Shown here: in pieces, positions 1 to 6,734 of the stretch
Layout of the letters: every line of letters starts with the position of its first letter
Position numbering within the stretch: position 1 is the stretch's first letter
Origin: an uncultured Hungatella sp.
Lineage (GTDB): Bacteria; Bacillota; Clostridia; Lachnospirales; Lachnospiraceae
DNA length: 13,451 nucleotides
Assembly (NCBI GenBank): GCA_910588325.1
Contig: CAJUPP010000083.1
Location: forward strand, 1-13,451
Direction: 5' to 3'
The notes under the pieces: model-generated
What the model was told of the DNA's origin: nothing
Database searches by the model: none
What the model saw: only the letters and a program-made list of their open reading frames with translations
Program-made: the position numbers and the translations under genes

Positions 1-146
1 TCAGGAACATATCGTCAATCTCCCGGTTCCTTGCTTCCAGCCGCTCCCGTTCCTCGCCGGTAAAGCGGTAAGACCTTGAACATGAATATGGTAGAGCATT
101 TCTTTTCAGTGAAATATGCTGAAGATTTAGGGGACTTATCCGGTTA
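1..146 (-). other. Unrecognised partial reading frame at the left edge
   Basis: On the minus strand an open frame runs from a stop near base 147 leftwards off the window. Its last visible part, coded by roughly bases 75-2, reads RSYRFTGEERERLEARNREI and then DDMFL. It is rich in Glu and Arg and looks like a real coding fragment, probably a charged helix. The part before it (bases ~146-76) has no start codon and looks non-coding. I do not recognise the family. It may be the start-truncated remnant of an accessory gene that continues to the left, in keeping with the broken gene next to it. Confidence 0.25.
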
Positions 147-258
147 TCAGCTTATCGTTTGCCAGCATGAAAGAAACTGACTTTGAAAGCGCCAGAGAAA
201 GAGGCTATTCGAAAAGCGGCAGAGCATATAGAACAGGGGAAGGCCGCTTCGTCACTGA
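147..258. other. Degraded sequence with no intact gene
   Basis: All plus frames are broken by stops here (for example 178-180 and 256-258). Short stretches resemble the region just upstream of the nuclease pseudogene: one frame reads GEGRFVTDSVS close to 255, and the recognisable frame picks up at SQLDSKISAVW from about 262. This fits one or more indels in a decaying gene. The 46-codon ATG frame at 167-304 crosses this junction and is not credible as a gene. Confidence 0.3.
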
Positions 259-782
259 TTCAGTCAGCTGGACAGTAAGATCTCCGCTGTATGGAGCATT
301 CTGTTAGCCGGCGGATATCTGAAGGTGGAGGAGGTTCGGACATCTGATGATGACGGGACGGTGGAATACGGTCTGGCACTGACAAACAAAGAAGTGTGGA
401 TCATGTTCGAGAAGATGATCGATGGGTGGTTTTCCGACTCCCTTACAGCCTATAATGATTTTATAAAGGCCATGTTTTTGGGTGATGTTGAGGCTATGAA
501 TGACTTTATGAACGATGTGGCTTTCCAGTCCTTCAGCTATTTCGATACAGGAACAAATTCTTCAAAGGCAGATCCAGAGCGCTTCTATCAAGATTTCGTC
601 CTGGGGCTGACAAAGTTCGCAAGCCGAGAAGAGAGAAGACTCTTGAAGATACGGTGAAGGCTGCCCTGAAGCAGATTGAAGATAAGAGGTATGAGGCAGC
701 TCTTCTGGCAAAGGGGATTGAGAAAGACAGGATTCGTAAGCTCGGGTTTGCATTCGACGGTAAGACTGTGTTGATTGGGTAA
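259..782 (+). pseudogene. AAA-ATPase-like / PD-(D/E)XK nuclease family pseudogene (3' half, internally deleted)
   Basis: This is the C-terminal half of the AAA-ATPase-like plus PD-(D/E)XK nuclease family (DUF1703/PDDEXK_9 type), which occurs in many copies in Clostridia and Bacteroidetes and whose role is unclear. One frame from 259 reads SKISAVWSILLAGGYLKVEE, then ALTNKEVWIMFEKMIDGWF and SYFDTGTNSS up to FVLGL at about 609. A second frame from 612 gives KVRKPRREKTLEDTVKAALK and ends GFAFDGKTVLIG before TAA at 780-782. Intact relatives, as I recall them, carry some 25-35 residues between these blocks, including the SNRES..GRYDV and EFK catalytic part. Here that part is missing and the frame shifts at the junction. 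The N-terminal ATPase domain is also absent. A GTG at 325 could start a 110-residue frame, but it lies inside the homologous region and is not a real start. Confidence 0.75.
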
Positions 783-817
783 ATGATCTTTGGTGAGTAT
801 CCGATCCATTCCGACGC

Positions 818-1717
818 TCAGGTGAGCCTGCCGGGGTGGACACTGTGAGTGCCGTGTCTCTGCAGATATTGTTTGGGAGACTGACGGAAATAAGCTTTGA
901 AGGCATGGGAGAAACCGGATACATCGGAATATCCGGTCAGGGCTGCGGTTTGTGAGACAGAATGATTGTCCAGCAAAAGATCGCGGGCCGATTGAAGTCT
1001 GGCGTTGCAGATGTAAGCCTGAAGAGAAAGGCCGGTATATTCCCTGAAAATACGGCTCAAATAGCTGCGGTTTAGGTTTAAGGCTTCAGACAGCTGCAGA
1101 ACGGTAATGGTACCACAGTGCTCATGAATCATCTGGCAGGCTTGTTCCACATACAATTCACTGTTTTTCAAATCCGTGGAAGCGGCCGGACTCATACGCT
1201 TGAAAGAAAAAATCAGCCTCCATATATAGGAGATCAGCAGTTCGTCAACAGGCCGGTTGGCCGGTTGGTTGCAGTTGGCAATTTCTAAAAAAAGCTCTTC
1301 TAACTCAGCGGCAGGAATAATATCCTGCCGATACCATATCTCCGGCAGTTCCACAGAGCTTCGGAATCCGATCCATATGTAAGTCCAGGTATTCATACTG
1401 TCTGCAATCAAAGTTACCTCCTCTCCCGGCCGCAGGACAAAACATTCCGCAGGATGGGCGGTATGGCAGACATCCCCCTTTTGTATGGTTCCCAGACCGT
1501 CACAGACATACTGGATAGTCCAGCTGTCGCGGATAAAAGGACCGTATAGATAGCCGGGAGAACATTTGATATATCCGGCCCGTACAGGAACAATATCGTG
1601 AAACAGATTGGATTCGATATGAAATTTATCTACAATTTTAATCATACGGCCTTCACGGTCCGTAACTTTTTCAGCTTTCTGCAGGTGCAGATATCTTGAA
1701 GTCTCTTTCATAATCAT
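818..1717 (-). CDS. AraC-family transcriptional regulator with N-terminal cupin sensor domain
   Basis: One-component regulator that binds DNA and probably senses a sugar in the cytoplasm. From the chosen start (299 residues), the N-terminal part (about 45-120) has the pattern of the AraC-type cupin arm: GPFIRDSWTIQYVCDGLGT, then ECFVLRPGEEVTLI. The C-terminal ~90 residues hold two helix-turn-helix motifs: LQLSEALNLNRSYLSRIFREY and, after a linker, VSQTAALTGYSDVSGFSHAFK, followed by SPKQYL. Length is normal for the family. The frame is open back to a GTG at 1738, but AAGG lies 5 bases before the ATG at 1717, so I chose that; an ATG at 1711 is also possible. It is divergent from the GH65 gene across a 141-base gap, the usual arrangement for a local activator of the adjacent sugar operon. 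No terminator is visible before the convergent pseudogene. Confidence 0.9.
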   Translation of the reverse strand: MIMKETSRYLHLQKAEKVTDREGRMIKIVDKFHIESNLFHDIVPVRAGYIKCSPGYLYGPFIRDSWTIQYVCDGLGTIQKGDVCHTAHPAECFVLRPGEEVTLIADSMNTWTYIWIGFRSSVELPEIWYRQDIIPAAELEELFLEIANCNQPANRPVDELLISYIWRLIFSFKRMSPAASTDLKNSELYVEQACQMIHEHCGTITVLQLSEALNLNRSYLSRIFREYTGLSLQAYICNARLQSARDLLLDNHSVSQTAALTGYSDVSGFSHAFKAYFRQSPKQYLQRHGTHSVHPGRLT

Positions 1718-1758
1718 CCATACCTTTCGAATTGTCACATATTATCAAATAGTAGACA

Positions 1759-1770
1759 CATGATATCATG
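1759..1770. promoter_or_regulatory. Perfect 12-bp palindrome in the divergent control region (candidate operator)
   Basis: CATGATATCATG is a perfect palindrome. Just outside it lie AGACA (1754-1758) and its complement TGTCT (1776-1780), though these are not centred on the same axis. It sits 42 bases upstream of the probable AraC start and about 65-75 bases upstream of the candidate -10 of the GH65 gene. A role as a regulator site is inferred. AraC proteins more often bind direct repeats, so another factor is possible. Confidence 0.35.
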
Positions 1771-1834
1771 GACTTTGTCTGTTATTTCCCATATTATATA
1801 CTTAATAGTTATAAATAACAATACAAAAAATTAG

Positions 1835-1840
1835 TATAGT
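1835..1840 (+). promoter_or_regulatory. Candidate -10 element of the GH65 operon promoter
   Basis: TATAGT differs from TATAAT at one base and lies 39 bases before the GH65 start codon. The positions where a -35 would fall (about 1812-1817, taaata) do not resemble TTGACA. A good -10 with no -35 suits a promoter that needs an activator, such as the divergent AraC protein. The surrounding 1741-1850 sequence is very AT-rich, so chance matches are likely. Confidence 0.35.
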
Positions 1841-1879
1841 GTGACTTAGAGTAGCTATGAGTTACGATGTGGAGGGGTT

Positions 1880-4171
1880 ATGATACGATACGATATTGGG
1901 AAAGACAGCCAGAAAAACTGGATTGTGGCGGAGACGCCGTTTTCCGTGGATGATGTAAAAAAATTTGAGTCGATTCTGTGTCAGGGAAACGGCTATATGG
2001 GAATCCGCGGAGCCGCCCAGGAGTTTTACGACAAAGAGGACCGCTGCACCCTGGTGGCCGGAACCTTTGACTATTCGGAAGAAAAGCTTGTTCCAAAGCT
2101 TCCTGACAGTGCTGATATAACCAGTACAAACATAAGCGCTGACGGACAAAAACTCCGGCTTTCAGAGGATAACCACAGCTGTTATCTCCGCACGCTGAAT
2201 TTGCAGGATGGTTTATTAAGAAGGCAATTTTGCTGGAATGTGGGAGAAGACTGCCAGATAGAATGTGTATTTGAGCGGTTTGTGTCTCTGTCAGACCTTC
2301 ATGCAGCAGGAGAACGAATTAGTCTGAAGGCGCTGCGGGGAAATCCGGATGTTACGGTGAGAACAGGAATAAAAAGCGGCGGAAAAAAACATTTTACAGA
2401 GACACAGATGACAGAGGCGGAAGGAATCTGGCAATGCGCGGAAAGGACTCATGAAAGCAATATTGACTTTATCACCAGCCTGTCCGCAACAGCGGTTCTG
2501 CAGAAAGAAAATCAGGAAGAAATCCCTGTTCCTGCCAAAACGTTCTCGCTGGATTCACACATATCCGGAGAATTTTCCTGCAAGCTGTCTTCCGGCAGCC
2601 GGCTGATTATCGAGAAGCTGGCAAGAATTGCCACAAGCCGTGACCAGGATTGTGACTGTGAAGACCGGGAACAGTTTCTGAACATGGAGAGGCAGAGGAC
2701 GATGGAGCTTGGAGTACAGGGGTGGGACGCTGCTTTTCAAAATTCTAAAAAGGCATGGGATGCTCTGTGGAAAAAGAAGGATGTGAGAATAACAGGGGAT
2801 GATTTTGCACAGCTGTCCATACGCTTTGCAATTTACCACCTGACCATCATGGCCCCTCTCCATGACAGACGGATGAATATCGGGGCAAAGGGCCTGTCCG
2901 GAAGAAGGTATTTGGGACACACGTTCTGGGACACAGAAATCTATATGCTGCCTTTTTATGTGTGGACATTTCCTCAGGGCGCAAGGTCTCTGATGGAACA
3001 GCGCTATCTCTTTCTGGACGCAGCCCGGCGCAAGGCCAGGGAAAAAGGCTATGAGGGCGCCATGTATCCGTGGCAGACCGCCTGGGAGACAGACACAGAA
3101 ACTTCCATCAATCCATATATGGCGGACTATGAACACCACGTGACGGCAGATGTGGCATTCGGTGTGGATTATTATTATGAGATAACCCGCGATATGGATT
3201 TTATGCTGCAATACGGCTGTGAAATTCTGTTTGAGACAGCCAGCTTCTGGTGTTCCAGGGTGGAATGGAACCAGCAGAAAAACCGCTATGAGATATGCAA
3301 TGTCATCGGACCAGATGAATACACCCACGAGGCAGACAATAATGCCTTTACCAACTATATGGTTCATCGGAATCTGGAATCGGCAGTCCGGTGGTATGGG
3401 TATCTGGCAGAACATGAACAGGACTGTCTGAACCGGCTGGACAAAAAGCTGTCCCTGAAGAACCGGCCGGATAGCTGGAAACATGCGGCGGAATTTCTTT
3501 ATCTTCCTGCTCCTGCAGAGGACGGAATTCTCCCACAGGACGATACGTTTTTGTCGCTGCCGGAGATTGACCTTACACCCTACAGAAGAGGACTTAGAAA
3601 GCTGAAACAGGATTATCCCAACTGTTCCTACAAGAAGCTGCGGGTGGCAAAACAGGCGGACGCGGCCATTGTGTTATGGCTTTTTGGAGATTTATTTCCG
3701 GAGAACGTGAAGAAGAACAGTTTTTCCTATTATGAGAAGTACTGTGTCCATGAATCCTCCCTCAGCCTTTGCACCTATTCGATTCTGGCGGCGGATATGG
3801 GAGAAGATAAGACAGCTTATGATTTTTATTTACGTGCCAGCCGAATTGACCTGGGGGAGGACATGACGTCCAGCGATGAGGGAATTCACGGGGCCAGCCT
3901 TGGCGGTGTCTGGCAATGTGTGGTTCTGGGCTTTTTAGGAATCCGCGGGGAGAGGGAAGGACTGAAAATAGTACCTCATCTTCCGGATTGCTGGCAGAAG
4001 GTCAGCACCGAGATTGTATGGAGAGGTCAGCAGATTGGTGTAACTGCATCGAAAAGGGAACTGCTTGTTGAGGCTTTGGATGGGAACCCCCTTCCGGTTC
4101 TGTATACCAGCAAAGGAATCTGGGAGGGCAAGTCGTATTACTATAAGGAGACGTATGAAGATAACAGATAA
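1880..4171 (+). CDS. Glycoside hydrolase family 65 alpha-glucoside phosphorylase (kojibiose/nigerose-type)
   Basis: Inverting phosphorylase: alpha-glucosyl-X plus phosphate gives beta-D-glucose-1-phosphate plus X, in the cytoplasm. At 763 residues it has the full family length, with an N-terminal beta-sandwich (about 1-270), a linker, the (alpha/alpha)6 catalytic barrel (about 310-690) and a small C-terminal sheet domain. Visible motifs are GRRYLGHTFWDTE (W350-D351-T352-E353, glucose-binding loop), EHHVTADVAFGVDYYYEITRD, GPDEYTHEADNNAFTN with the likely general acid Glu480, and the phosphate-site motifs KQAD (591-594) and HESSLS (624-629). The EHH..AD and GAMYPW blocks favour the kojibiose/nigerose/glucosyl-rhamnose side of the family over maltose phosphorylases. 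The exact acceptor cannot be read from sequence. GGAGGGG at 1871-1877 supports this start. Being followed by beta-phosphoglucomutase fits phosphorolysis rather than hydrolysis. There is no signal peptide. Confidence 0.93.
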   Translation: MIRYDIGKDSQKNWIVAETPFSVDDVKKFESILCQGNGYMGIRGAAQEFYDKEDRCTLVAGTFDYSEEKLVPKLPDSADITSTNISADGQKLRLSEDNHSCYLRTLNLQDGLLRRQFCWNVGEDCQIECVFERFVSLSDLHAAGERISLKALRGNPDVTVRTGIKSGGKKHFTETQMTEAEGIWQCAERTHESNIDFITSLSATAVLQKENQEEIPVPAKTFSLDSHISGEFSCKLSSGSRLIIEKLARIATSRDQDCDCEDREQFLNMERQRTMELGVQGWDAAFQNSKKAWDALWKKKDVRITGDDFAQLSIRFAIYHLTIMAPLHDRRMNIGAKGLSGRRYLGHTFWDTEIYMLPFYVWTFPQGARSLMEQRYLFLDAARRKAREKGYEGAMYPWQTAWETDTETSINPYMADYEHHVTADVAFGVDYYYEITRDMDFMLQYGCEILFETASFWCSRVEWNQQKNRYEICNVIGPDEYTHEADNNAFTNYMVHRNLESAVRWYGYLAEHEQDCLNRLDKKLSLKNRPDSWKHAAEFLYLPAPAEDGILPQDDTFLSLPEIDLTPYRRGLRKLKQDYPNCSYKKLRVAKQADAAIVLWLFGDLFPENVKKNSFSYYEKYCVHESSLSLCTYSILAADMGEDKTAYDFYLRASRIDLGEDMTSSDEGIHGASLGGVWQCVVLGFLGIRGEREGLKIVPHLPDCWQKVSTEIVWRGQQIGVTASKRELLVEALDGNPLPVLYTSKGIWEGKSYYYKETYEDNR

Positions 4172-4844
4172 AAAAGGAATTCTTTTTGATTTGGACGGCG
4201 TGCTGGCAGATACGGCCAGATATCACTACCTGGCCTGGAAACGTCTGGCCGGGGAATTGGGAATGGACTTTTCAGAGGAGGACAATGAGAACCTAAAGGG
4301 AGTGGGACGGAAGGAATCGCTGGATATTATTTTTGAACTCAACAGGCAGAAAAGGGCGGTTCCCTGTTTTTCGGACGAAGAAAAACAGAGGCTGGCGGAG
4401 AAGAAAAATGCGTATTATCAGGAATTTATCACTGAGATTACTCCCGGCGACGTCCTTCCGGGAATCCCGGAGTTTTTGCGGGATGCCAGGGAGAAGGGAT
4501 TTTTACTGGCAGTGGCGTCTGCCAGCAGAAATGCCGGGAATGTCTTAAACCGTCTGGAATTGTCGGGCTGGTTTGACTATGTGGCGGATGCACGTGAGAT
4601 TAAAAGGGTAAAACCGGATCCGGAAGTATTTCTGAAATGTGCTGAAGCATTGGGATTCATGCCGTCGGAATGCATCGGTATTGAGGACTCACAGGCAGGG
4701 ATTGAGGCGATTTACAGAGCTGGGATGTTATCCGTAGGAATTCATGTCCATGTGGTATCCCGAAAACCGGATATTTCCTTTGAGTCCACCGGGGAACTGA
4801 AATTAACACGGATTCTGGAAGAGATGGAGGAGGAGAGAGGATGA
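4155..4844 (+). CDS. pgmB: Beta-phosphoglucomutase (HAD superfamily)
   Basis: Converts beta-glucose-1-phosphate, the product of the upstream GH65 enzyme, to glucose-6-phosphate via beta-glucose-1,6-bisphosphate. The 229-residue protein matches the family size. Motifs: FDLDGVLADT with nucleophile Asp12 and acid/base Asp14; His24 in the cap-closing loop; GVGRKESL (about 49-56); ASASRNA (121-127) for phosphate; Lys153 in KPDPEVF; and Glu177-Asp178 for Mg2+ in GIEDSQAGIEA. All key residues are present. The frame is open 90 bases further upstream inside the GH65 gene, but the ATG at 4155 begins the protein just before the first HAD motif and has AAGGAG at 4145-4150. It overlaps the GH65 gene by 17 bases, implying coupled translation. 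Confidence 0.93.
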   Translation: MKITDKKGILFDLDGVLADTARYHYLAWKRLAGELGMDFSEEDNENLKGVGRKESLDIIFELNRQKRAVPCFSDEEKQRLAEKKNAYYQEFITEITPGDVLPGIPEFLRDAREKGFLLAVASASRNAGNVLNRLELSGWFDYVADAREIKRVKPDPEVFLKCAEALGFMPSECIGIEDSQAGIEAIYRAGMLSVGIHVHVVSRKPDISFESTGELKLTRILEEMEEERG

Positions 4845-5671
4845 GAGTCAAGGCATTATTCATGGATTTGGACGGAACTACGCTTCAAAAGGATCAGATT
4901 TATTTTTCTATGCGGACCATGTATGACTTAAGAGAGGTTATGAAAAAAGGCATACTGGTAGTACCCTGCACCGGACGGGTGGAGGCCATGCTTCCTCCTC
5001 AAATCGAAAAAGAGAACGGAATTCGTTACCTGATTACCTCAGGAGGTGCCAGGATCACGGACAGGCAGACAGGAGAGCTGATTGCACACAGCCGATTATC
5101 ACCTGAGGACAGTGCTTTTATATGCCGAAGCTTTCAGGGACAGAAGATATACGGGGAGCTGGCCTGTGATGGGAAGGTTCTCATGGAAGAAGACGTGGCA
5201 GAGCATCTGGAGAACTATCTGGTTCCCTCCCACCACGTATGGTTTATGGACGAGAAGAGGGAAGTGAGGGTAAAGAAACTGTCGGATTATTTTTTGGAGC
5301 ATAAGACAGGCCTTGAAAAAGGAAATCTCTACGGACTGTCTCCGCAGCAGAAAAAGGTGATTTCGAAAGCGCTGGGGGATTCTGGTTCGGCGGTAATGAC
5401 AGAAGCAGAAGAAGGCGACCTTGCTTTTTTCCCTAAAAATGTAACCAAGCTAAAGGGGATTAAAATTCTTCTTAAACGGCTGGGAATAACTTTGGAGGAG
5501 ACTATGAGTATCGGTGACGGCCTGATTGACGGATTCATGATTCAGGCCTGCGGAATCGGAGTGGCTATGGGAAACGCGCCCTGGCAGATACAGGAACATG
5601 CAGACTATGTGACAGGAGACTGTTATGAAGAGGGGGCAGCACAGGCCATAGAAAGGTTTTTATTATCATGA
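4841..5671 (+). CDS. Cof-type HAD-IIB family sugar phosphatase
   Basis: Cytoplasmic phosphatase of the Cof/YbiV class, 276 residues, with a C2B cap between HAD motifs II and III. Motif I is FMDLDGTT (Asp9 nucleophile, Asp11 acid/base), motif II is VPCTGR (Thr44), motif III is the Lys in KNVTKLKG (about 203), and motif IV is GDGLID (225-230). Motif IV usually reads GDxxND; here Asn is replaced by Ile229, while both Asp residues are kept. The substrate is unknown; Cof enzymes dephosphorylate various sugar phosphates. It starts within an ATGA overlap with the mutase gene and has GGAGGAGGAGAG just upstream. Context suggests it acts on a phosphorylated intermediate of the glucoside pathway, or relieves sugar-phosphate stress. 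Confidence 0.85.
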   Translation: MRVKALFMDLDGTTLQKDQIYFSMRTMYDLREVMKKGILVVPCTGRVEAMLPPQIEKENGIRYLITSGGARITDRQTGELIAHSRLSPEDSAFICRSFQGQKIYGELACDGKVLMEEDVAEHLENYLVPSHHVWFMDEKREVRVKKLSDYFLEHKTGLEKGNLYGLSPQQKKVISKALGDSGSAVMTEAEEGDLAFFPKNVTKLKGIKILLKRLGITLEETMSIGDGLIDGFMIQACGIGVAMGNAPWQIQEHADYVTGDCYEEGAAQAIERFLLS

Positions 5672-6549
5672 AGAATCTGTCTTGCAGAAAGATTGATATC
5701 CACACCCATTTGTCTCTGACGCAGGGAGACATGACGGCAGAACGCAGAATCCAGGTAAATAAGCGGCTGGGAATTGAGAAGTCGGTTATTCTGCCTGTGA
5801 CAGATTATATGGAAGTAACCAGGCATCCCTTCCGCCATGGTGCAATGGTGGATAATTCTTGTGCCTGCCAGATATGCCTCCGCTATCCGGAGGCTTTTTC
5901 CTGGTTTTGTAACATATGTCCTGACGGGACAGAAAAAACTTATGAACTTCTGCGCCGTTATAAGGACCAGGGAGCACGGGGCGTCGGAGAATTTGCCTCT
6001 CAGCTGTATTTTGATGAACCGCTGATGGAGCATCTCTTTGCCTGCTGTGAAGAATTAAAGCTTCCGTTTTTGTTTCATTTGAGCCCGGAGAAAAATTGGG
6101 GGTACGGTCTTGTGGACCACCCGGGACTTCCCCTTCTGGAGAAGGAACTGAAAAAGTTTCCCGGGCTTGTGTTTATCGGACATTCAAAAGTATTCTGGTA
6201 TGAGATAGCACAGGGACCAAAAGTCCCCTCTTCCAAATTGAGGAATAGCTGCGTGGCAGGAAAGGTAAAGGAGGGACAGCTGGCAGGCCTTTTTCGGGAA
6301 TACCCCAACCTGTGGGGAGATTTGTCTGCTTCGGGCGGAGGCAATGCTCTCATGAGGGATGAGGAGTACGGACTTTCTTTTTTAGAAGAGTTTTCAGACC
6401 GACTGATGTTTGGAACCGATATTCTGGATGAAAAGGATTTGAGTCCTCTATACAGGTGGCTGGATGAAAACTATAAACAGAATAGGATAAAAGAGTCCGA
6501 TTATAAAAATGTATGCTGCGGCAATGCAGAAAGGCTGTTTTTCTTATAA
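5668..6549 (+). CDS. Amidohydrolase-2-type metal-dependent hydrolase (TIM-barrel)
   Basis: 293-residue cytoplasmic protein of the amidohydrolase superfamily, amidohydrolase-2 (PF04909) type. Metal-site residues are visible in order: DIHTH (His12, His14), GVGEF (Glu108), FLFHLS (His137), FIGHSK (His172) and FGTDI (Asp251). It ends VCCGNAERLFFL, the characteristic C-terminal GNAxRL of this group. Members include lactonases, decarboxylases and uncharacterised hydrolases, so no reaction is assigned. It overlaps the HAD phosphatase by four bases (ATGA), which places it firmly in the sugar operon. It could open a lactone or otherwise process the acceptor released by the phosphorylase; this is inference only. 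The Cys-rich stretch at about 65-85 (CACQIC, CNIC) is odd but need not bind metal. Confidence 0.82.
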   Translation: MKNLSCRKIDIHTHLSLTQGDMTAERRIQVNKRLGIEKSVILPVTDYMEVTRHPFRHGAMVDNSCACQICLRYPEAFSWFCNICPDGTEKTYELLRRYKDQGARGVGEFASQLYFDEPLMEHLFACCEELKLPFLFHLSPEKNWGYGLVDHPGLPLLEKELKKFPGLVFIGHSKVFWYEIAQGPKVPSSKLRNSCVAGKVKEGQLAGLFREYPNLWGDLSASGGGNALMRDEEYGLSFLEEFSDRLMFGTDILDEKDLSPLYRWLDENYKQNRIKESDYKNVCCGNAERLFFL

Positions 6550-6555
6550 ATCGGA

Positions 6556-6656
6556 GCATGTGATATGCAGATTTTTAATCTGAAAAAACGGATGAAGCAT
6601 GAAAAAAGTGCATATAGAACAGATTTAAGGGAAAATACAAAAAAATCTGAAAAAAA
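6556..6656. repeat. Two copies of an imperfect CAGATT...AATCTG-AAAAAA motif (candidate regulator sites)
   Basis: In the gap between the amidohydrolase and lipoprotein genes, copy 1 has GCATGTGATATG then CAGATT-ttt-AATCTG (6568-6582) followed by six A. Copy 2 has GCATATAGAA (6610-6619), CAGATTT (6620-6626), 16 bases, AAATCTG (6643-6649) and a run of A. The 12-mer AATCTGAAAAAA occurs exactly at 6577-6588 and 6644-6655, 67 bases apart. The A runs follow rather than a T run, so these are not plus-strand terminators. They could be sites for the response regulator or the AraC protein encoded here. Confidence 0.4.
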
Positions 6657-6662
6657 TCGCCA

Positions 6663-6691
6663 TTCCAATAAAAAGTCAGAATTGATACAAT
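6663..6691 (+). promoter_or_regulatory. Candidate promoter for the transporter genes
   Basis: TACAAT at 6686-6691 is a good -10. A weak -35 (TTCCAA, 6663-6668) lies 17 bases upstream. This puts the start of transcription near 6698, about 37 bases before the lipoprotein ATG. The weak -35 suggests activation by a regulator, with the repeated motif at 6556-6656 lying immediately upstream. Confidence 0.4.
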
Positions 6692-6704
6692 GAAATCGTA
6701 AAAA
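6690..6704 (+). promoter_or_regulatory. cre-like site (CcpA catabolite repression)
   Basis: The sequence ATGAAATCGTAAAAA matches the Bacillus-type cre consensus WTGNAANCGNWNNCW at nine of its ten constrained positions; the C near the end is A. It starts at the end of the candidate -10 and covers the predicted start of transcription, where a bound CcpA would repress. A/T-rich surroundings make chance matches easier, so this is a candidate only. Confidence 0.4.
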
Positions 6705-6734
6705 ACAGGTAAGGATACAAAGGAGGTTTACCAT

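Noticed and set aside
167..304. Short ATG frame beginning MKETDFESARERG
   Set aside because: It crosses the degraded junction next to the nuclease pseudogene, and its second half is an out-of-frame reading of that gene.
2555..3484. 309-codon minus-strand frame inside the GH65 gene
   Set aside because: It is antisense to a clearly conserved catalytic domain and has the Cys/His/Pro-rich composition typical of antisense shadows.
4065..4154. N-terminal extension of the phosphoglucomutase to a start inside the GH65 gene
   Set aside because: The extra 30 residues are an out-of-frame reading of the GH65 C-terminus; the ATG at 4155 has a good ribosome site and matches the family start.
6568..6588. 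Terminator between the amidohydrolase and lipoprotein genes
   Set aside because: The 6-bp CAGATT/AATCTG hairpin is weak and is followed by A, not T; on the other strand the T run lies on the wrong side.
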